Below are positions 24,973-34,214 of a stretch of DNA of 64,000 bases, in pieces. The stretch lies in NCBI RefSeq assembly GCF_050157905.1, contig NZ_JBKIWZ010000001.1:124001-188000 (forward strand). The letters run 5' to 3'. The notes below the pieces were generated by a model. That model saw only the letters and a program-made list of their open reading frames with translations. It ran no database searches and had not been told where the DNA came from. Both the position numbers and the translations under genes were made by a program. This DNA is from Pantoea sp050157905 (GTDB lineage: Bacteria > Pseudomonadota > Gammaproteobacteria > Enterobacterales > Enterobacteriaceae). Positions within the stretch are counted from its first letter, which is position 1, and each line of letters opens with the position of its first letter.

Positions 24973-25827
24973 TTACAGCGTCAGGTCAACAGTTTGATTA
25001 TCGATCAGGCGGGCGTTACCCAGCCAGGCAGCCATCAGCACCACCGCACGCTGACTATCTACCGTCAGCGGTTGCAGTGTTTCCGCATCGCAGATCGCCA
25101 GGCCATCCGGACGGAGTCCCTGCGCCAGCAGGGCGTCACTGGCCGCCTCAACGATCTCTTCGACGTGACGCTCACCGTTTTCCAGCCGCGTCGCCATCTG
25201 TTTCATCACCTGGCTCAGCACCGGCGCCAGCTTGCGCTCCTCAGCTGTCAGGTAACCGTTGCGCGAACTCAGCGCCAGACCATCTTTCGCCCGCACGGTT
25301 GGCACGCCAACAATGTCAATGTCGAAGCCCATATCGGCCACCATCTTACGAATGATAGCCAGCTGCTGAAAATCCTTTTCACCGAAACAGGCAATATCGG
25401 GCTGGACCAGATTAAACAGTTTGCTGACGATGGTGGCAACGCCGCGGAAATGGCCGGGACGGGTGGCCCCTTCCAGCAGGGAAGAGAGCACCGGGACTTC
25501 AACGAAGGTCTGATTCTGCGCGCCCTGCGGATAGACTTCGGCAGGCGAGGGGGCAAAGACTACGTCAACCTGATGACGGTTCAGCTTTTCGCAATCCTCC
25601 TGCAGCGTGCGCGGGTAGCGCGCCAGGTCGTCGGCACGATCGAACTGCATCGGATTCACAAAGATCGAGACGATGACGATGTCGCCGCGTGCGCGCGCTT
25701 CATCCACCAGCGTCAGATGCCCTTCATGCAGATTGCCCATGGTAGGCACCAGCGCAATGCGTTTACCCTGCTGACGCCAGCGACGAACTTCCTGACGCAG
25801 CATCAGTAGCGTTTCAATGATCAACAC
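24973..25827 (-). CDS. panC: Pantothenate synthetase
   Basis: 284 aa. It joins pantoate and beta-alanine through a pantoyl-adenylate, with ATP. The nucleotidyltransferase HIGH-like motif is in ALVPTMGNLHEGHLTLV; FVNPMQFDRADDLARYP and GEKDFQQLAIIRKM follow, and the KMSKS-like region is LSSRNGYL. Start is GTG at 25827 with GGGAG upstream, matching the E. coli N-terminus VLIIET. Confidence 0.96.
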   Translation of the reverse strand: MLIIETLLMLRQEVRRWRQQGKRIALVPTMGNLHEGHLTLVDEARARGDIVIVSIFVNPMQFDRADDLARYPRTLQEDCEKLNRHQVDVVFAPSPAEVYPQGAQNQTFVEVPVLSSLLEGATRPGHFRGVATIVSKLFNLVQPDIACFGEKDFQQLAIIRKMVADMGFDIDIVGVPTVRAKDGLALSSRNGYLTAEERKLAPVLSQVMKQMATRLENGERHVEEIVEAASDALLAQGLRPDGLAICDAETLQPLTVDSQRAVVLMAAWLGNARLIDNQTVDLTL

Positions 25828-25842
25828 GATGATTCTCCCGGA

Positions 25843-26637
25843 TTACTGAAAACTGTGCTCTGCCGCCGGATAGGTGCCGGCCCCGACATCGGCGATATAG
25901 CGACGAATGGCCGCGCGAACGTCGCCGGTCTCCGCCAGGAAATTTTTAGCAAATTTAGGGATATGGCCGCCGGTCACGCCCAGTGCGTCATGCATCACCA
26001 GAATCTGTCCGTCGGTAACGTTACCCGCCCCGATGCCGATCACCGGGATGGTGAGCGCATCGGTAATGCGCTGCGCTACGGAGACCGGAACGCACTCCAG
26101 CACCATCAGCTGTGCGCCTGCGGCCTCCAGCGCCAGTGCATCTGCCAGCAGCTGATCAGCACCCGCTTCGTCACGGCCCTGCACTTTATAGCCGCCAAAG
26201 ATATTCACAGACTGCGGTGTCAGGCCGAGATGCCCGCACACCGGCACTGCCCGCTCGGTCAGCATCTGCACGGTTTCAGCCAGCCAGCTGCCGCCTTCCA
26301 GTTTCACCATGTTGGCGCCGGCACGCATCAGCTGCGCGGCGCTGTCGAAGGTCTGTTCTGGCGTAGCGTAACTCATGAACGGCAGGTCGGCGAGCAGCAG
26401 GGCCTGCGGCGCACCACGGCGGACCGCCGCGGTGTGATAAGCGATGTCACTGACCGTAACCGGCAGCGTGGAGTCATGCCCCTGTACCGTCATCCCTAAC
26501 GAATCACCAACCAGCAAAACCTGAATGCCTTCCTCGGCAAACAGACGAGCAAAACTGAAATCGTAAGCGGTCAGCGTGGCAAACTTTTTGCCGCTGGCCT
26601 TGGCCTGACGCAGATGTGAAATCGTGGTGGGTTTCAT
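25843..26637 (-). CDS. panB: 3-methyl-2-oxobutanoate hydroxymethyltransferase
   Basis: 264 aa, the first committed pantothenate step: ketoisovalerate plus methylene-THF gives ketopantoate. TIM barrel with LLVGDSLGMTVQGHDSTLPV near residue 40 (metal-binding Asp), VKLEGG and HLGLTPQSVN. First gene of panBCD; panC starts 15 nt after its stop. Confidence 0.97.
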   Translation of the reverse strand: MKPTTISHLRQAKASGKKFATLTAYDFSFARLFAEEGIQVLLVGDSLGMTVQGHDSTLPVTVSDIAYHTAAVRRGAPQALLLADLPFMSYATPEQTFDSAAQLMRAGANMVKLEGGSWLAETVQMLTERAVPVCGHLGLTPQSVNIFGGYKVQGRDEAGADQLLADALALEAAGAQLMVLECVPVSVAQRITDALTIPVIGIGAGNVTDGQILVMHDALGVTGGHIPKFAKNFLAETGDVRAAIRRYIADVGAGTYPAAEHSFQ

Positions 26638-26720
26638 GGCGCTCTCAACTCAGGAATTCTGATGCGCGCAGTTTACTGGATAGCGTGAACGAGCGGAATC
26701 ACCGATGTGCGTTTGTTGCG

Positions 26721-27206
26721 TCAGCCGTGCCACAGCACGATGCTGCGGGTGTCAAGAGAGGTCAGGAAGGGGCGAAGGGGACGGCCATCCGGCAGGCAGA
26801 GATCCGATGCTATCGCCAGCAGTGGCACCAGCATAAAGGCGCGATTCAGCAGATCATAATGCGGCACAGTCAGCCGGGCCGTGTTGATCCGGGCATCGCC
26901 AAACAGCATCAGATCGATATCCAGCGTACGCGGTCCCCAGCGTTCTGCTTTTCGCACCCGGCCATGCTCATGTTCGATGCGCTGAGTATGATCCAGCAAC
27001 GCCTCTGCACTGAGATCAGTTTCCAGCGCCACGGCGGCGTTGAGAAAATCAGGCTGATGGGGTGGGCCATAAGGCGGCGTGCGGTAGAATGGCGAGGTCG
27101 CAATGCGCTGCGTCTGCGGCAACGCATCGAGTGCGGTCAGTGCTGCATCAACCTGATGCAGCGGATCGGCCAGATTACTGCCTAACGCGAGATAAACCCG
27201 TGTCAT
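26721..27206 (-). CDS. folK: HPPK, folate biosynthesis kinase
   Basis: 161 aa. It transfers pyrophosphate from ATP to 6-hydroxymethyl-7,8-dihydropterin. Motifs: ALGSNLADP near residue 8, FYRTPPYGPPHQPDFLNAAV, and RWGPRTLDIDLMLFGD with the two Mg-binding Asp. Its ATG overlaps the pcnB stop by 4 nt, so it is coupled to pcnB. Confidence 0.96.
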   Translation of the reverse strand: MTRVYLALGSNLADPLHQVDAALTALDALPQTQRIATSPFYRTPPYGPPHQPDFLNAAVALETDLSAEALLDHTQRIEHEHGRVRKAERWGPRTLDIDLMLFGDARINTARLTVPHYDLLNRAFMLVPLLAIASDLCLPDGRPLRPFLTSLDTRSIVLWHG

Positions 27207-28621
27207 GAGACGTTGCGGTTGTCGCGACGGGGTGCGGAAGTGCGGCGGCGCGGACGGCGTGAGCGGTTGCGTGGCACCGGATCGTCGCCCAGATTATTCA
27301 GCATGTTTTTCTGCTGTGGCGGTGCGGCCACCTGGAACTCGCCCCACCACTGGCTCAGGCGCAGCAGTTCCGGGTTATTCTCCACCTCTGCGCGCAGCGC
27401 CAGCAGATCGTAAGCGGCACGGAACTTCGGATGCTCCATCAGTTTCCAGGCGCGTTTTCCGTGACGACGAGACATGCGCAACTGCAGCAGCCAGATATCG
27501 CGGATCAGTGAGGTAATGCGTTTCGGAATCGCCAGCGCGCGGCACGCTTCATCCAGCGTATCGTTCATTGCCATCGCAAAGGCTTCAAAGTAGGTCAGGC
27601 CGCTCTCCTGCGCAATGCGCTCTGCCGCTTCGAGCTGCGGATACCAGAACATCGCGGCAAACAGGAACGCCGGATTAACGCGCATCTCATTGTGAATGCG
27701 GTTATCGGTGTTTTTCAGCACCTGCGCCACCATCCGCTCCATGTGACTGTCGCTGTTTTCCGTGAAGTTACGGGCCAGCGTCGGGAACAGCGGCTGAAAC
27801 AGCTGATATTCACAGAGTTTGAGATAGGTGCTGTAGCCGTAACCCGCCTGCAGCAGTTTCAGGGACTCTTCAAACAGGCGTGCAGGTGGAATATCCCGCA
27901 GCAGCGAAGCCAGACGCGGAATCGGCTCGGCCGTTTCCGGCGCGATACGCATATTGAGTTTGGCGGCAAAGCGCGCGACGCGCAGCATGCGGACCGGATC
28001 TTCCCGATAGCGGGTTTCCGGATCGCCAATCAGACGGATAATGCCCGCCTCCAGATCGCTGATGCCGCCGACATAGTCGCGGACGGTAAAATCAGCCACG
28101 CTGTAGTAGAGGCTATTGATCGTCAGATCGCGGCGCTGAGCGTCATCTTCGATAGAGCCGAAGATGTTGTCGCGCAGCAGCATCCCGCTCTGGGCGCGCT
28201 GCGAACTGTTGCGATCCTCATCGGGCTCTTCCGTCTGATGATGGCCACGGAAGGTGGCGACTTCGATCACCTCGGGTCCGAACATCACGTGAGCCAGGCG
28301 GAAACGGCGACCAACCAGGCGACAGTTGCGGAACAGCTTGCGCATCTGCTCAGGCGTGGCATTGGTCGTGACGTCGAAATCTTTGGGCTTTTGCCCCAGT
28401 AGCAAATCGCGCACGCCACCGCCTACCAGATAGGCTTCATAACCGGCTTTGTTCAGGCGATAGAGCACTTTGAGGGCATTTTCGCTGATGTCTTTACGTG
28501 AGATGGTATGGCTTTCACGAGGGATGATGGTCATAAGACGCTCTGGTTCAACCTCTGCTGGGGCTTCCTCTTCATCTCGCTTAAGGACTTTCCGGCAAAA
28601 ATTAGCTACTCGGGTAAAAAT
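27203..28621 (-). CDS. pcnB: Poly(A) polymerase I, AUU start codon
   Basis: 472 aa if started at ATT 28621. It adds 3' poly(A) tails and so promotes RNA decay and controls ColE1-type plasmid copy number. The nucleotidyltransferase site is LVGGGVRDLLLGQKPKDFDVTTNATPEQ; the basic tail NRSRRPRRRTSAPRRDN binds RNA. The N-terminus (I)FTRVANFCRKVL aligns with the E. coli protein, which is known to start at AUU. Here GAGG lies 6 nt before the ATT, and no ATG, GTG or TTG is suitably placed. The start at 28642 has no similarity support. Confidence 0.9.
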   Translation of the reverse strand: MFTRVANFCRKVLKRDEEEAPAEVEPERLMTIIPRESHTISRKDISENALKVLYRLNKAGYEAYLVGGGVRDLLLGQKPKDFDVTTNATPEQMRKLFRNCRLVGRRFRLAHVMFGPEVIEVATFRGHHQTEEPDEDRNSSQRAQSGMLLRDNIFGSIEDDAQRRDLTINSLYYSVADFTVRDYVGGISDLEAGIIRLIGDPETRYREDPVRMLRVARFAAKLNMRIAPETAEPIPRLASLLRDIPPARLFEESLKLLQAGYGYSTYLKLCEYQLFQPLFPTLARNFTENSDSHMERMVAQVLKNTDNRIHNEMRVNPAFLFAAMFWYPQLEAAERIAQESGLTYFEAFAMAMNDTLDEACRALAIPKRITSLIRDIWLLQLRMSRRHGKRAWKLMEHPKFRAAYDLLALRAEVENNPELLRLSQWWGEFQVAAPPQQKNMLNNLGDDPVPRNRSRRPRRRTSAPRRDNRNVS

Positions 28622-28659
28622 GGGACACCTCGACAGTGGCAATAAGGGTGTAGGTAAAA

Positions 28660-29586
28660 TCAGCGGCTAATCATAGCCTGTTGAGAACCGTTTGAGAATG
28701 CTGTTGTCTGTGCATCCGGTGTCAGGGCGTTCTCCTGCGGCATCAAAGCGATATTCCACTGTGCCACCGCATCAGACAGCAGTTTCTCCTGCGTTAAATC
28801 CTGCCAGCCGCAGGAAACCGGCTGGCCGAGAAAACGCAACGCTGCCACCAGCAGCGGTCGGGCATCGCCCGCTGGCAGGGCAGGCGCGTGATTCTGCTTC
28901 GATAACTTATTGCCATCGCGATTCAGCGCCAGCGGCAGATGCATCCAGTCGGGTACCGGCCAGCCAAACTGCTGATAGAGCGCAATCTGGCGCACCGTCG
29001 GCGCAATTAAGTCTGCGCCGCGCACCACTTCGGTGATGCCCTGAAAGTGATCATCAACGACGACCGCCAGATTATAGGCAAACAGGCCATCCCGGCGGTG
29101 AATGATAAAGTCTTCCTGCGCCAGCGCCTGCTCTGCGTCTATCCGGCCGCGCAGCCGATCCTCAAAGGCGAGAACCGGCGCATGCTGGCGTAAACGCAGT
29201 GCGGCATTCTCCGGCCCGCGCTGGCGGTCACGGCAGTAGCCATCATAGAAGCCGCCAATCTGCTGGATGCGGCGTCGGGTACAGGTGCAGTAATAGCTCT
29301 GTCGATGCGCCCGGAGCCAGTCCAGCGCCTCACGGTAAGCATCATGACGCTGAGACTGCCAGAGCACTTCGCCATCCCACGTTAAGCCATAGTGTTCAAG
29401 CTGCTGCAGGATACGGCTGGCGGCACCCGGCACTTCACGTGGTGGATCGATATCTTCAATCCTCACTCGCCAGAGACCCTTCTGCGCGCGCGCGCTCAGG
29501 TAACTGCCCAGCGCAGCAATCAGCGAGCCAAAGTGAAGTTCACCAGAGGGGGAAGGGGCGAAACGGCCGATACAGGAGGATGACAT
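28660..29586 (-). CDS. gluQ: Glutamyl-Q tRNA(Asp) synthetase
   Basis: 308 aa. A shortened glutamyl-tRNA synthetase paralogue that attaches glutamate to queuosine-34 of tRNA(Asp). HIGH-type motif in FAPSPSGELHFGSLIAALGS, zinc cysteines in YYCTCTRRRIQQIGGFYDGYCRD, and the KMSKS variant KLSKQN. There is no anticodon-binding domain, as in the family. The ATG at 29586 is chosen by similarity. It lies between dksA and pcnB, the E. coli order. Confidence 0.95.
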   Translation of the reverse strand: MSSSCIGRFAPSPSGELHFGSLIAALGSYLSARAQKGLWRVRIEDIDPPREVPGAASRILQQLEHYGLTWDGEVLWQSQRHDAYREALDWLRAHRQSYYCTCTRRRIQQIGGFYDGYCRDRQRGPENAALRLRQHAPVLAFEDRLRGRIDAEQALAQEDFIIHRRDGLFAYNLAVVVDDHFQGITEVVRGADLIAPTVRQIALYQQFGWPVPDWMHLPLALNRDGNKLSKQNHAPALPAGDARPLLVAALRFLGQPVSCGWQDLTQEKLLSDAVAQWNIALMPQENALTPDAQTTAFSNGSQQAMISR

Positions 29587-29659
29587 AAGTTTCAGAAGTG
29601 ACCACGCAGGGAGCGAAGTAGCCGGTGCTCCACTGCGTGGTAACAGGCTGGACGCGGCA

Positions 29660-30115
29660 TCAGCCGGCCATTTGTTTCTCACGAATTTCTGCTAACGTCT
29701 TGCAGTCGATGCAGAGATCGGCCGTCGGACGTGCTTCGAGACGGCGGATACCAATCTCAACGCCACAGGAATCGCAATAACCGAAGTCGTCATCTTCGAC
29801 TTTCTTCAGTGTTTTCTCGATCTTTTTAATCAGTTTACGTTCGCGATCGCGGTTACGCAGCTCCAGGCTGAACTCCTCTTCCTGTGCGGCACGGTCAACC
29901 GGGTCCGGGAAGTTGGCAGCTTCATCCTGCATGTGCGATACGGTACGATCGACTTCGTCCCGCAATTGATTACGCCAGGCTTCCAGAATCTTACGAAAAT
30001 GGGTCAGCTGCGCGTCGTTCATATACTCTTCGCCAGCCTTCACCTGATAAGGTTCGACTCCGGCGATAGCGAGAATACTCAGGGACGATGTTTTACGGTT
30101 TTGACCTTCTTGCAT
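29660..30115 (-). CDS. dksA: RNA polymerase-binding factor DksA
   Basis: 151 aa, the E. coli length. It works with ppGpp at the RNA polymerase secondary channel. Coiled coil about residues 33-108 with the DPVDRAAQEEE tip (Asp at the tip is critical); four-cysteine zinc site C-X2-C-X17-C-X2-C. The ATG at 30115 (MQEGQNRKTSSLSILAIAGVE) has GGAG upstream. Confidence 0.98.
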   Translation of the reverse strand: MQEGQNRKTSSLSILAIAGVEPYQVKAGEEYMNDAQLTHFRKILEAWRNQLRDEVDRTVSHMQDEAANFPDPVDRAAQEEEFSLELRNRDRERKLIKKIEKTLKKVEDDDFGYCDSCGVEIGIRRLEARPTADLCIDCKTLAEIREKQMAG

Positions 30116-30362
30116 GTTGCTTCTCCTGGATAACACGCACTATACCCTTTCACTGACGTCTCACAGGGGCGTAACTGCCAGCCTGCATCTGACCTCTGTC
30201 GGGTACATCGATCCCCCATTGGGGAAAAAAACAGGCCGCTATAAATAACAGAAGCAGTCAGGGTTGGCAATTCTTCATGAACACACCTTGACAAGCCTGT
30301 GAGGAACAGCGTATTCAGCGTTTAGCCCAGAACATTCTTAGCACATAAAATTGCAAAAGATA

Positions 30363-31067
30363 TTACAAGGTTACGTTGATCGGCGTTTTAAGAAACATTC
30401 CCTGCGCCGACAGCTCTGCCTGATATGCTAAAACCTCTACGCCCTCCTGCTGCGCCTGAGCCAGTTGTTCTGCATACGCCGCATCGATGTGACGTGCCGG
30501 GGAAACGTCCTCAATCCCCGCGTGCAGAACGGCAAACAACAAAACGGCCCGATGACCTTCTGACGCCACTGTCGCCAGTTCACGCAGATGCTTTTGGCCT
30601 CGAATCGTCACCGCATCCGGAAAATACCCTTTGCCTTCATGTAAAAGAGTGACGGATTTGACCTCAATATAGCAGTTGCGCCGCCCCTCTGCTTTGAGCA
30701 GGAAATCAATTCTGCTCTTTTCAGTCCCATATTTAACTTCGGCCTGACGCTGCGTGTAACCGGCCAGTTCGGGCAGCTGGTTCAGATCCAGCGCTTCGGC
30801 CACCAGCGGGTTAGCGCGCAGGGTATTGACGCAGATCCAGTGTCCCTGCTGCGTCTCGGTCAGTTCCCAGCTGTGGGGATATTTGCGCGTCAGGCTATCT
30901 GAGGTGGAGTACCAGACCCGATCACCCGGCGTGGCGCAGCCGGTCATGGCACCCGTGTTGGCGCAGTGGATCGTCAGCACCTCGCCGTCGGGCGTCATGA
31001 CATCGGCCAGAAAGCGTTTATAACGTGCAATCAGACGGGCGGGCTTAAGGGGCGGAGAAAAGTGCAT
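30363..31067 (-). CDS. sfsA: Sugar fermentation stimulation protein A
   Basis: 234 aa, the E. coli length. It has an OB-like N-terminal part and a nuclease-like C-terminal part (RIDFLLKAEGRRNCYIEVKSVTL, with the D-E-K pattern of PD-(D/E)XK nucleases). Its precise role is unsettled; in E. coli extra copies aid maltose use with a mutant CRP. The ATG at 31067 lies inside the 3' end of thpR (23-nt overlap). It is upstream of dksA. Confidence 0.95.
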   Translation of the reverse strand: MHFSPPLKPARLIARYKRFLADVMTPDGEVLTIHCANTGAMTGCATPGDRVWYSTSDSLTRKYPHSWELTETQQGHWICVNTLRANPLVAEALDLNQLPELAGYTQRQAEVKYGTEKSRIDFLLKAEGRRNCYIEVKSVTLLHEGKGYFPDAVTIRGQKHLRELATVASEGHRAVLLFAVLHAGIEDVSPARHIDAAYAEQLAQAQQEGVEVLAYQAELSAQGMFLKTPINVTL

Positions 31068-31602
31068 GCGGATCCTGAGAAGCAAGTGGCCAGCTGGCCA
31101 GGGCGCGATAACGGGTCCGGCCCCGGCTATATTCAGAGGCGAACAGTGAAAAACGCGAGACACGGAAATGCCAGTGAAAGCCGCGCGGCGGTAATGCCAC
31201 TGGCTGTGTGGCGTGACGTAACAGCGTAATGTGTGGATGAAACGGCTGTGGGCTCTGGTGACAGCCATGCCGGGCGGCCTGCGCCCGCAGCAGACTGGCG
31301 AGCTGCAACAATCCGCGTGGCGCGCGCTGGCAGCCGAGCCAGACCACACCGGGGCGTGGCCAGTGTCCGGCATCATCCAAATCGAGATCGAAACCGGGCT
31401 GAATGATGCGTGACGCCAGCGTCTGCAGACGCTGTGAGGTGTCCGGTGTCACTTCACCCAGAAACGCCAGCGTCAGGTGCAGATTCGCCGCGCCGACCGG
31501 TACGCCCGCCTCCGCCGGAAAGGTGTCGGCTCGCCAGCGCACCAGCGCCTGCTGCATATCGTCAGGCAGGCTGAGGGCAAAAAATAAGCGTTGTGTCGCC
31601 AT
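31045..31602 (-). CDS. thpR: RNA 2',3'-cyclic phosphodiesterase
   Basis: 185 aa. 2H-family enzyme (LigT/ThpR) that opens 2',3'-cyclic RNA phosphates; it ligates tRNA halves weakly in vitro. Two H-x-T/S motifs: HLTLAF near residue 42 and HITLL near 125. The ATG at 31602 (MATQRLFFALSLPDDM) aligns with E. coli. It overlaps sfsA and is divergent from hrpB. Confidence 0.94.
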   Translation of the reverse strand: MATQRLFFALSLPDDMQQALVRWRADTFPAEAGVPVGAANLHLTLAFLGEVTPDTSQRLQTLASRIIQPGFDLDLDDAGHWPRPGVVWLGCQRAPRGLLQLASLLRAQAARHGCHQSPQPFHPHITLLRHATQPVALPPRGFHWHFRVSRFSLFASEYSRGRTRYRALASWPLASQDPHALFSAP

Positions 31603-31671
31603 GGCGCTCTCCGGCAAATATCGCGTGCTACAATGCGCACCATCTTAGCACAGGCAGAAGCGGAGTTTGCT

Positions 31672-34116
31672 GTGAGCGATTTACCGGTCAGCATGGTGCT
31701 GCCTGACCTCCTGGCGGCGCTGAAAGACGCCTCTCAAGTCCTGCTGGCCGCCCCCACGGGCGCGGGCAAATCGACCTGGCTGCCGCTGCAGCTGTTACAG
31801 CAGGCGGGGCTGGCGGGACGAATCATCATGCTGGAGCCACGGCGGCTGGCGGCACGCAATGTGGCGCAGCGGCTGGCAGAGCAGCTGGGCGAGCAGCCGG
31901 GAGCCACGGTCGGGTTCCGGATGCGCGGCGAAAGCTGCGTCGGCCCCCGGACCCGGCTGGAGGTGGTCACCGAAGGGATGCTCACGCGCATGCTGCAGCA
32001 CGATCCAATGCTGGAAGGCGTGTCACTGGTGATCCTTGATGAATTTCATGAACGCAGCCTGCAGGCCGATCTGGCGCTGGCGCTACTGCTCGATGTGCAG
32101 CAGGGGGTGCGCGACGATCTGAAGATTCTGCTGATGTCCGCCACGCTGGATAATGCCCGGCTGGCGGCACGGCTGCCCGATGCGCCGCTGATTGTGTCAG
32201 AGGGGCGCAGCTTTCCGGTTGAACGGCGTTATGCGTCGCTGAATCAGACGGTGCGCTTTGAAGAGGCGGTCGCACGAGAGGTCGCCCAGCTACTGCGGGA
32301 TGAGAGCGGATCGCTGCTGCTGTTTCTGCCTGGCGTGGCGGAGATCGAGCGGGTGAAGCGCGAGCTGGAATCCCGAATCGGTGACGATGTGGATCTGACC
32401 CCGCTGTATGGCGCGCTGCCGCTGGCGGCGCAGCGACAGGCAATTCTGCCTGCCGCCGCCGGACGCCGTAAGGTGGTACTCGCCACCAATATCGCCGAAA
32501 CCAGCCTGACGATTGAGGGGATCCGGCTGGTGGTCGACAGCGCCCTGGAACGCAGCGCCCTGTTTGACGCCCGCAGCGGTGTTACGCGCCTGCAGACCCA
32601 GCGGATCAGTCAGGCCTCCATGATCCAGCGTGCAGGCCGTGCTGGTCGACTGATGCCAGGGATTTGCCTGCATTTATTGCCGCAGGAGCAGGCCGCGCGT
32701 GCGGCGGCACAGAGTGAACCGGAGATCCTCAACAGCGATCTCTCCTCGCTGTGGCTGGATCTGCTGCAGTGGGGCTGTACGCAGCCCGGGCAATTACAAT
32801 GGCTGGACGAGCCACCCGCCCGCCATCTCGACGCGGCACAACAGCAGCTGAGCCGGCTGGGGGCGCTGGACAGCCACGGCCTGCTGAATCCGCTGGGACG
32901 GCGCATGGCGCAGCTGGGTTGTGATCCCCGCCTGGCGGCGCTGCTCTGTGCGGCAGGCGAGGAGCCGGATGCGGTCGCCAGCGCCGCGCTGCTGGTGGCG
33001 ATTCTGGAAGATCCGCCGCGCAGCGGCAGCGCCGACCTGCGTGATGCGTTACACCGGCCTCAGCCTCAGTGGCAGCGACGGGCGCAGCAGTGGCAGCAGC
33101 GGCTTCGGATCCGGGGCGGCCGGGTCGATGACGACTGCTTTGCCGCCCTGCTGGCGGCGGGATTCGGCGATCGGCTGGCGCGACGGCGCGACCAGAGCGG
33201 ACGCTATCAGCTGGCCAACGGGCTGGGTGCCAGGCTCGATGAGCAGGATGGCCTGACGCGCAGTGAATGGCTGATTGTCCCGGCGCTGCTGCAGACCAGC
33301 GCCACGCCGGATGCCCGGATGCTGCTGGCGCTGCCGGTTGACATTGAGGCCCTGTGCCAGCAGCAGCCGTCACTGGTGGAGCGCCGGACCGAAGTGGAGT
33401 GGGATGAAGAGAAAGGCACACTGCGTGCGTTCAGGCGCGAGCAGATCGGCGCACTGGTGCTGAAAACCCAGCCGATGGCACGCCCGGAGCCGGACGTGCT
33501 GCATGCGGCCATGCTGCGCTGGATCGCGGAAAAGGGGTTGTCGGTGTTGGGCTGGTCGCCGGAGGCGGAGCAGCTGCGGCTGCGCATCCAGTGCGCGGCG
33601 CAGTGGCTGCCGGAAGAGAGCTGGCCCGCCACCGATGACAGGACGCTGCTTGAGAGCCTGTCGCAGTGGCTGCTGCCACAGATGTCCGCCGTGCGCGATC
33701 TCCGCAGCCTGCAGGCGGTGAACCTGACCACCGCACTCTTACATTTACTCACATGGTCACAACGCCAGCGGCTGGATAGTGCGCTGCCAACTCATTACAC
33801 TGTGCCGACCGGAAGCCGGCTCCCCATTCGCTACGATGCGGATAAGCCGCCCGCCCTGGCGGTGCGGATTCAGGAGATGTTTGGCGAAGCACGTAATCCG
33901 GCGGTCGCCGACGGGCGTGTCCCGCTGGTGCTGGAGCTGTTATCGCCCGCGCAGCGCCCGCTGCAGATCACCCGCGATCTGGCGGCGTTCTGGCGGGGGG
34001 CCTGGCCGGAGGTCAGGAAAGAGATGAAAGGGCGCTATCCTAAACATCTCTGGCCAGAGGATCCGGCCACCGCCTTGCCAACAAGGCGGACCAAAAAAAT
34101 GTCCCCGCAGGGTTGA
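31672..34116 (+). CDS. hrpB: ATP-dependent helicase HrpB
   Basis: 814 aa, DEAH-box family. Motif I APTGAGKST, motif II LDEFHERS (DEFH variant), SATLD, NIAETSLTIEGIRLVVD and QRAGRAGR in order; the C-terminal HrpB domain ends in KGRYPKHLWPEDPA. The biological role is unclear. GTG at 31672 is chosen from GGAG 7 nt upstream and from alignment of VSDLPVSMVLPDLL with the E. coli start. Confidence 0.94.
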   Translation: MSDLPVSMVLPDLLAALKDASQVLLAAPTGAGKSTWLPLQLLQQAGLAGRIIMLEPRRLAARNVAQRLAEQLGEQPGATVGFRMRGESCVGPRTRLEVVTEGMLTRMLQHDPMLEGVSLVILDEFHERSLQADLALALLLDVQQGVRDDLKILLMSATLDNARLAARLPDAPLIVSEGRSFPVERRYASLNQTVRFEEAVAREVAQLLRDESGSLLLFLPGVAEIERVKRELESRIGDDVDLTPLYGALPLAAQRQAILPAAAGRRKVVLATNIAETSLTIEGIRLVVDSALERSALFDARSGVTRLQTQRISQASMIQRAGRAGRLMPGICLHLLPQEQAARAAAQSEPEILNSDLSSLWLDLLQWGCTQPGQLQWLDEPPARHLDAAQQQLSRLGALDSHGLLNPLGRRMAQLGCDPRLAALLCAAGEEPDAVASAALLVAILEDPPRSGSADLRDALHRPQPQWQRRAQQWQQRLRIRGGRVDDDCFAALLAAGFGDRLARRRDQSGRYQLANGLGARLDEQDGLTRSEWLIVPALLQTSATPDARMLLALPVDIEALCQQQPSLVERRTEVEWDEEKGTLRAFRREQIGALVLKTQPMARPEPDVLHAAMLRWIAEKGLSVLGWSPEAEQLRLRIQCAAQWLPEESWPATDDRTLLESLSQWLLPQMSAVRDLRSLQAVNLTTALLHLLTWSQRQRLDSALPTHYTVPTGSRLPIRYDADKPPALAVRIQEMFGEARNPAVADGRVPLVLELLSPAQRPLQITRDLAAFWRGAWPEVRKEMKGRYPKHLWPEDPATALPTRRTKKMSPQG

Positions 34117-34214
34117 GTCCACTGGATCGAATTCAGAGGGTTCTGCCATGCGGCACGCGAGAAAGCAGTTAGAGTAGCGGCGCTGCCGTAAGCACTGCCT
34201 GGAGAAGAAAAGTA

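Noticed and set aside
30211..30235. CCCC-ATT-GGGG with an A run upstream of dksA as a terminator
   Set aside because: The stem is only four bases and the A run is on the wrong side for a + strand terminator.
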